A stretch of DNA of 40,037 bases from an uncultured Clostridia bacterium. Its GTDB lineage: Bacteria > Bacillota > Clostridia > Christensenellales > Aristaeellaceae. Made by a program: the position numbers and the translations under genes. The DNA lies in the NCBI GenBank assembly GCA_937907055.1, contig CALCTW010000036.1, positions 1 to 40,037 on the forward strand, in the 5' to 3' direction. Below are positions 39,689 to 40,037 of the stretch, one piece after another; position 1 is the stretch's first letter; every line of letters starts with the position of its first letter. The notes under the pieces are model-generated. The model was not told the DNA's origin and did no database searches. It saw only the letters and a program-made list of their open reading frames with translations.

Positions 39689-40037
39689 ATGAGACAGTTT
39701 ACATCCGAAGAACTTCGAAACACATGGAAGGAATTTTATAAAGAGAGAGGACATGTTGATGTAGGTGCGGTATCGCTCGTATCTGATGGTTCAACAGGTG
39801 TTTTATTTAACGTTGCTGGTATGCAGCCATTAATGCCATATTTATTAGGACAGAAGCATCCTATGGGAACCAGACTTTGTAATGTTCAGGGATGCGTTCG
39901 AACAAATGATATTGATTCTGTCGGAGATAAAAGTCATGTTACTTTCTTTGAGATGATGGGAAGCTGGAGTCTTGGAGATTACTTCAAAGAAGACAGATGT
40001 AAGTGGAGTTTTGAATTGCTTACACAGGTTTTCGGTT
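39689..40037 (+). CDS. alaS: AlaS-type alanine-tRNA ligase, 3'-truncated by window edge
   Basis: About 116 residues are visible from the ATG at 39689, with AAAGGAGA upstream. The start is MRQFTSEELRNTWKEFYKER, then VLFNVAGMQPLMPYLLGQ, GCVRTNDIDSVGDKSHVTFF and EMMGSWSLGDYFKEDRCKWS. This is the class II catalytic core of alanyl-tRNA synthetase. The wording RTNDIDSVGDKSH differs from the usual bacterial RAGGKHNDLENVG and resembles short, divergent AlaRS forms. GC is about 42% in sampled lines, against about 63% in asnA, and Arg AGA, Leu TTA and Gly GGA dominate. It is either foreign DNA next to asnA or a third joined sequence. Confidence 0.9.
   Translation, partial: MRQFTSEELRNTWKEFYKERGHVDVGAVSLVSDGSTGVLFNVAGMQPLMPYLLGQKHPMGTRLCNVQGCVRTNDIDSVGDKSHVTFFEMMGSWSLGDYFKEDRCKWSFELLTQVFG

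Noticed and set aside
1..40037. tRNA or rRNA genes
   Set aside because: No cloverleaf with a TTCGA-type arm or rRNA-like conserved stretch was noticed on either strand, within the limits of reading by eye.

Overview
The window looks like a composite of three stretches of bacterial DNA with different codon habits. Bases 1 to about 19,720 (segment A) use Ile ATT/ATA/ATC, Val GTC/GTA, Asp GAC and Leu CTC/CTT freely, and look like a GC-rich Gram-positive-lineage anaerobe, possibly Negativicutes (low confidence). Bases about 19,720 to 39,640 (segment B) use almost only Ile ATC, Val GTG, Leu CTG and Asp GAT, and look like an uncultured gut or rumen Clostridia with high GC. From about 39,640 to the end (segment C) GC drops to about 42% in hand-counted lines and codons become AGA, TTA, ACA and GGA. 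The A/B switch falls inside livF at its conserved ABC signature/Walker B block, which suggests an assembly chimera or homology-driven exchange. The B/C switch falls between asnA and an alaS-type gene.

Segment A, left to right: a partial rapZ; three tandem 63-bp repeats; an Ogt-like alkyltransferase; uridine phosphorylase; an M18 aminopeptidase; a small unknown protein; a YkgJ-type Cys-cluster protein with a DUF2156 protein; a family III CoA-transferase; a probable 6S RNA; a CYTH-domain protein; a small membrane protein; two head-to-head pairs of a Hanks-type kinase and a helix-turn-helix protein (8.2-11.6 kb); an Rpn-type nuclease/transposase; tex overlapping a tandem-domain cobT; a small ORF related to the 63-bp repeat; aspA; and a CBS-ACT protein.

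Segment B: a livJHMGF branched-chain amino-acid transporter read leftwards, with large hairpins between livJ and livH; then rightwards a YlbF protein, MltG, a U32 peptidase-like protein and a TIM-barrel protein broken by one amber codon. An XRE regulator is divergent from two secreted proteins that share a repeated module of about 100 residues. The intergenic region after them (31.4-32.5 kb) holds a five-hairpin array and 23-bp tandem repeats. An eda-VOC/uxaC hexuronate operon follows, with a CRE-like palindrome in its promoter spacer, then a secreted caspase-like peptidase, a class-I amidotransferase hydrolase, a metallophosphoesterase and asnA behind a fully consensus promoter.

The most noteworthy items are the duplicated kinase/HTH module, the regulator-controlled secreted-module proteins with mapped operators, the tandem CobT with a degenerate second half, the hairpin array, the coding-compatible 63-bp repeat, and the two compositional breaks. 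All function calls rest on reading motifs in the sequence; no searches were run.
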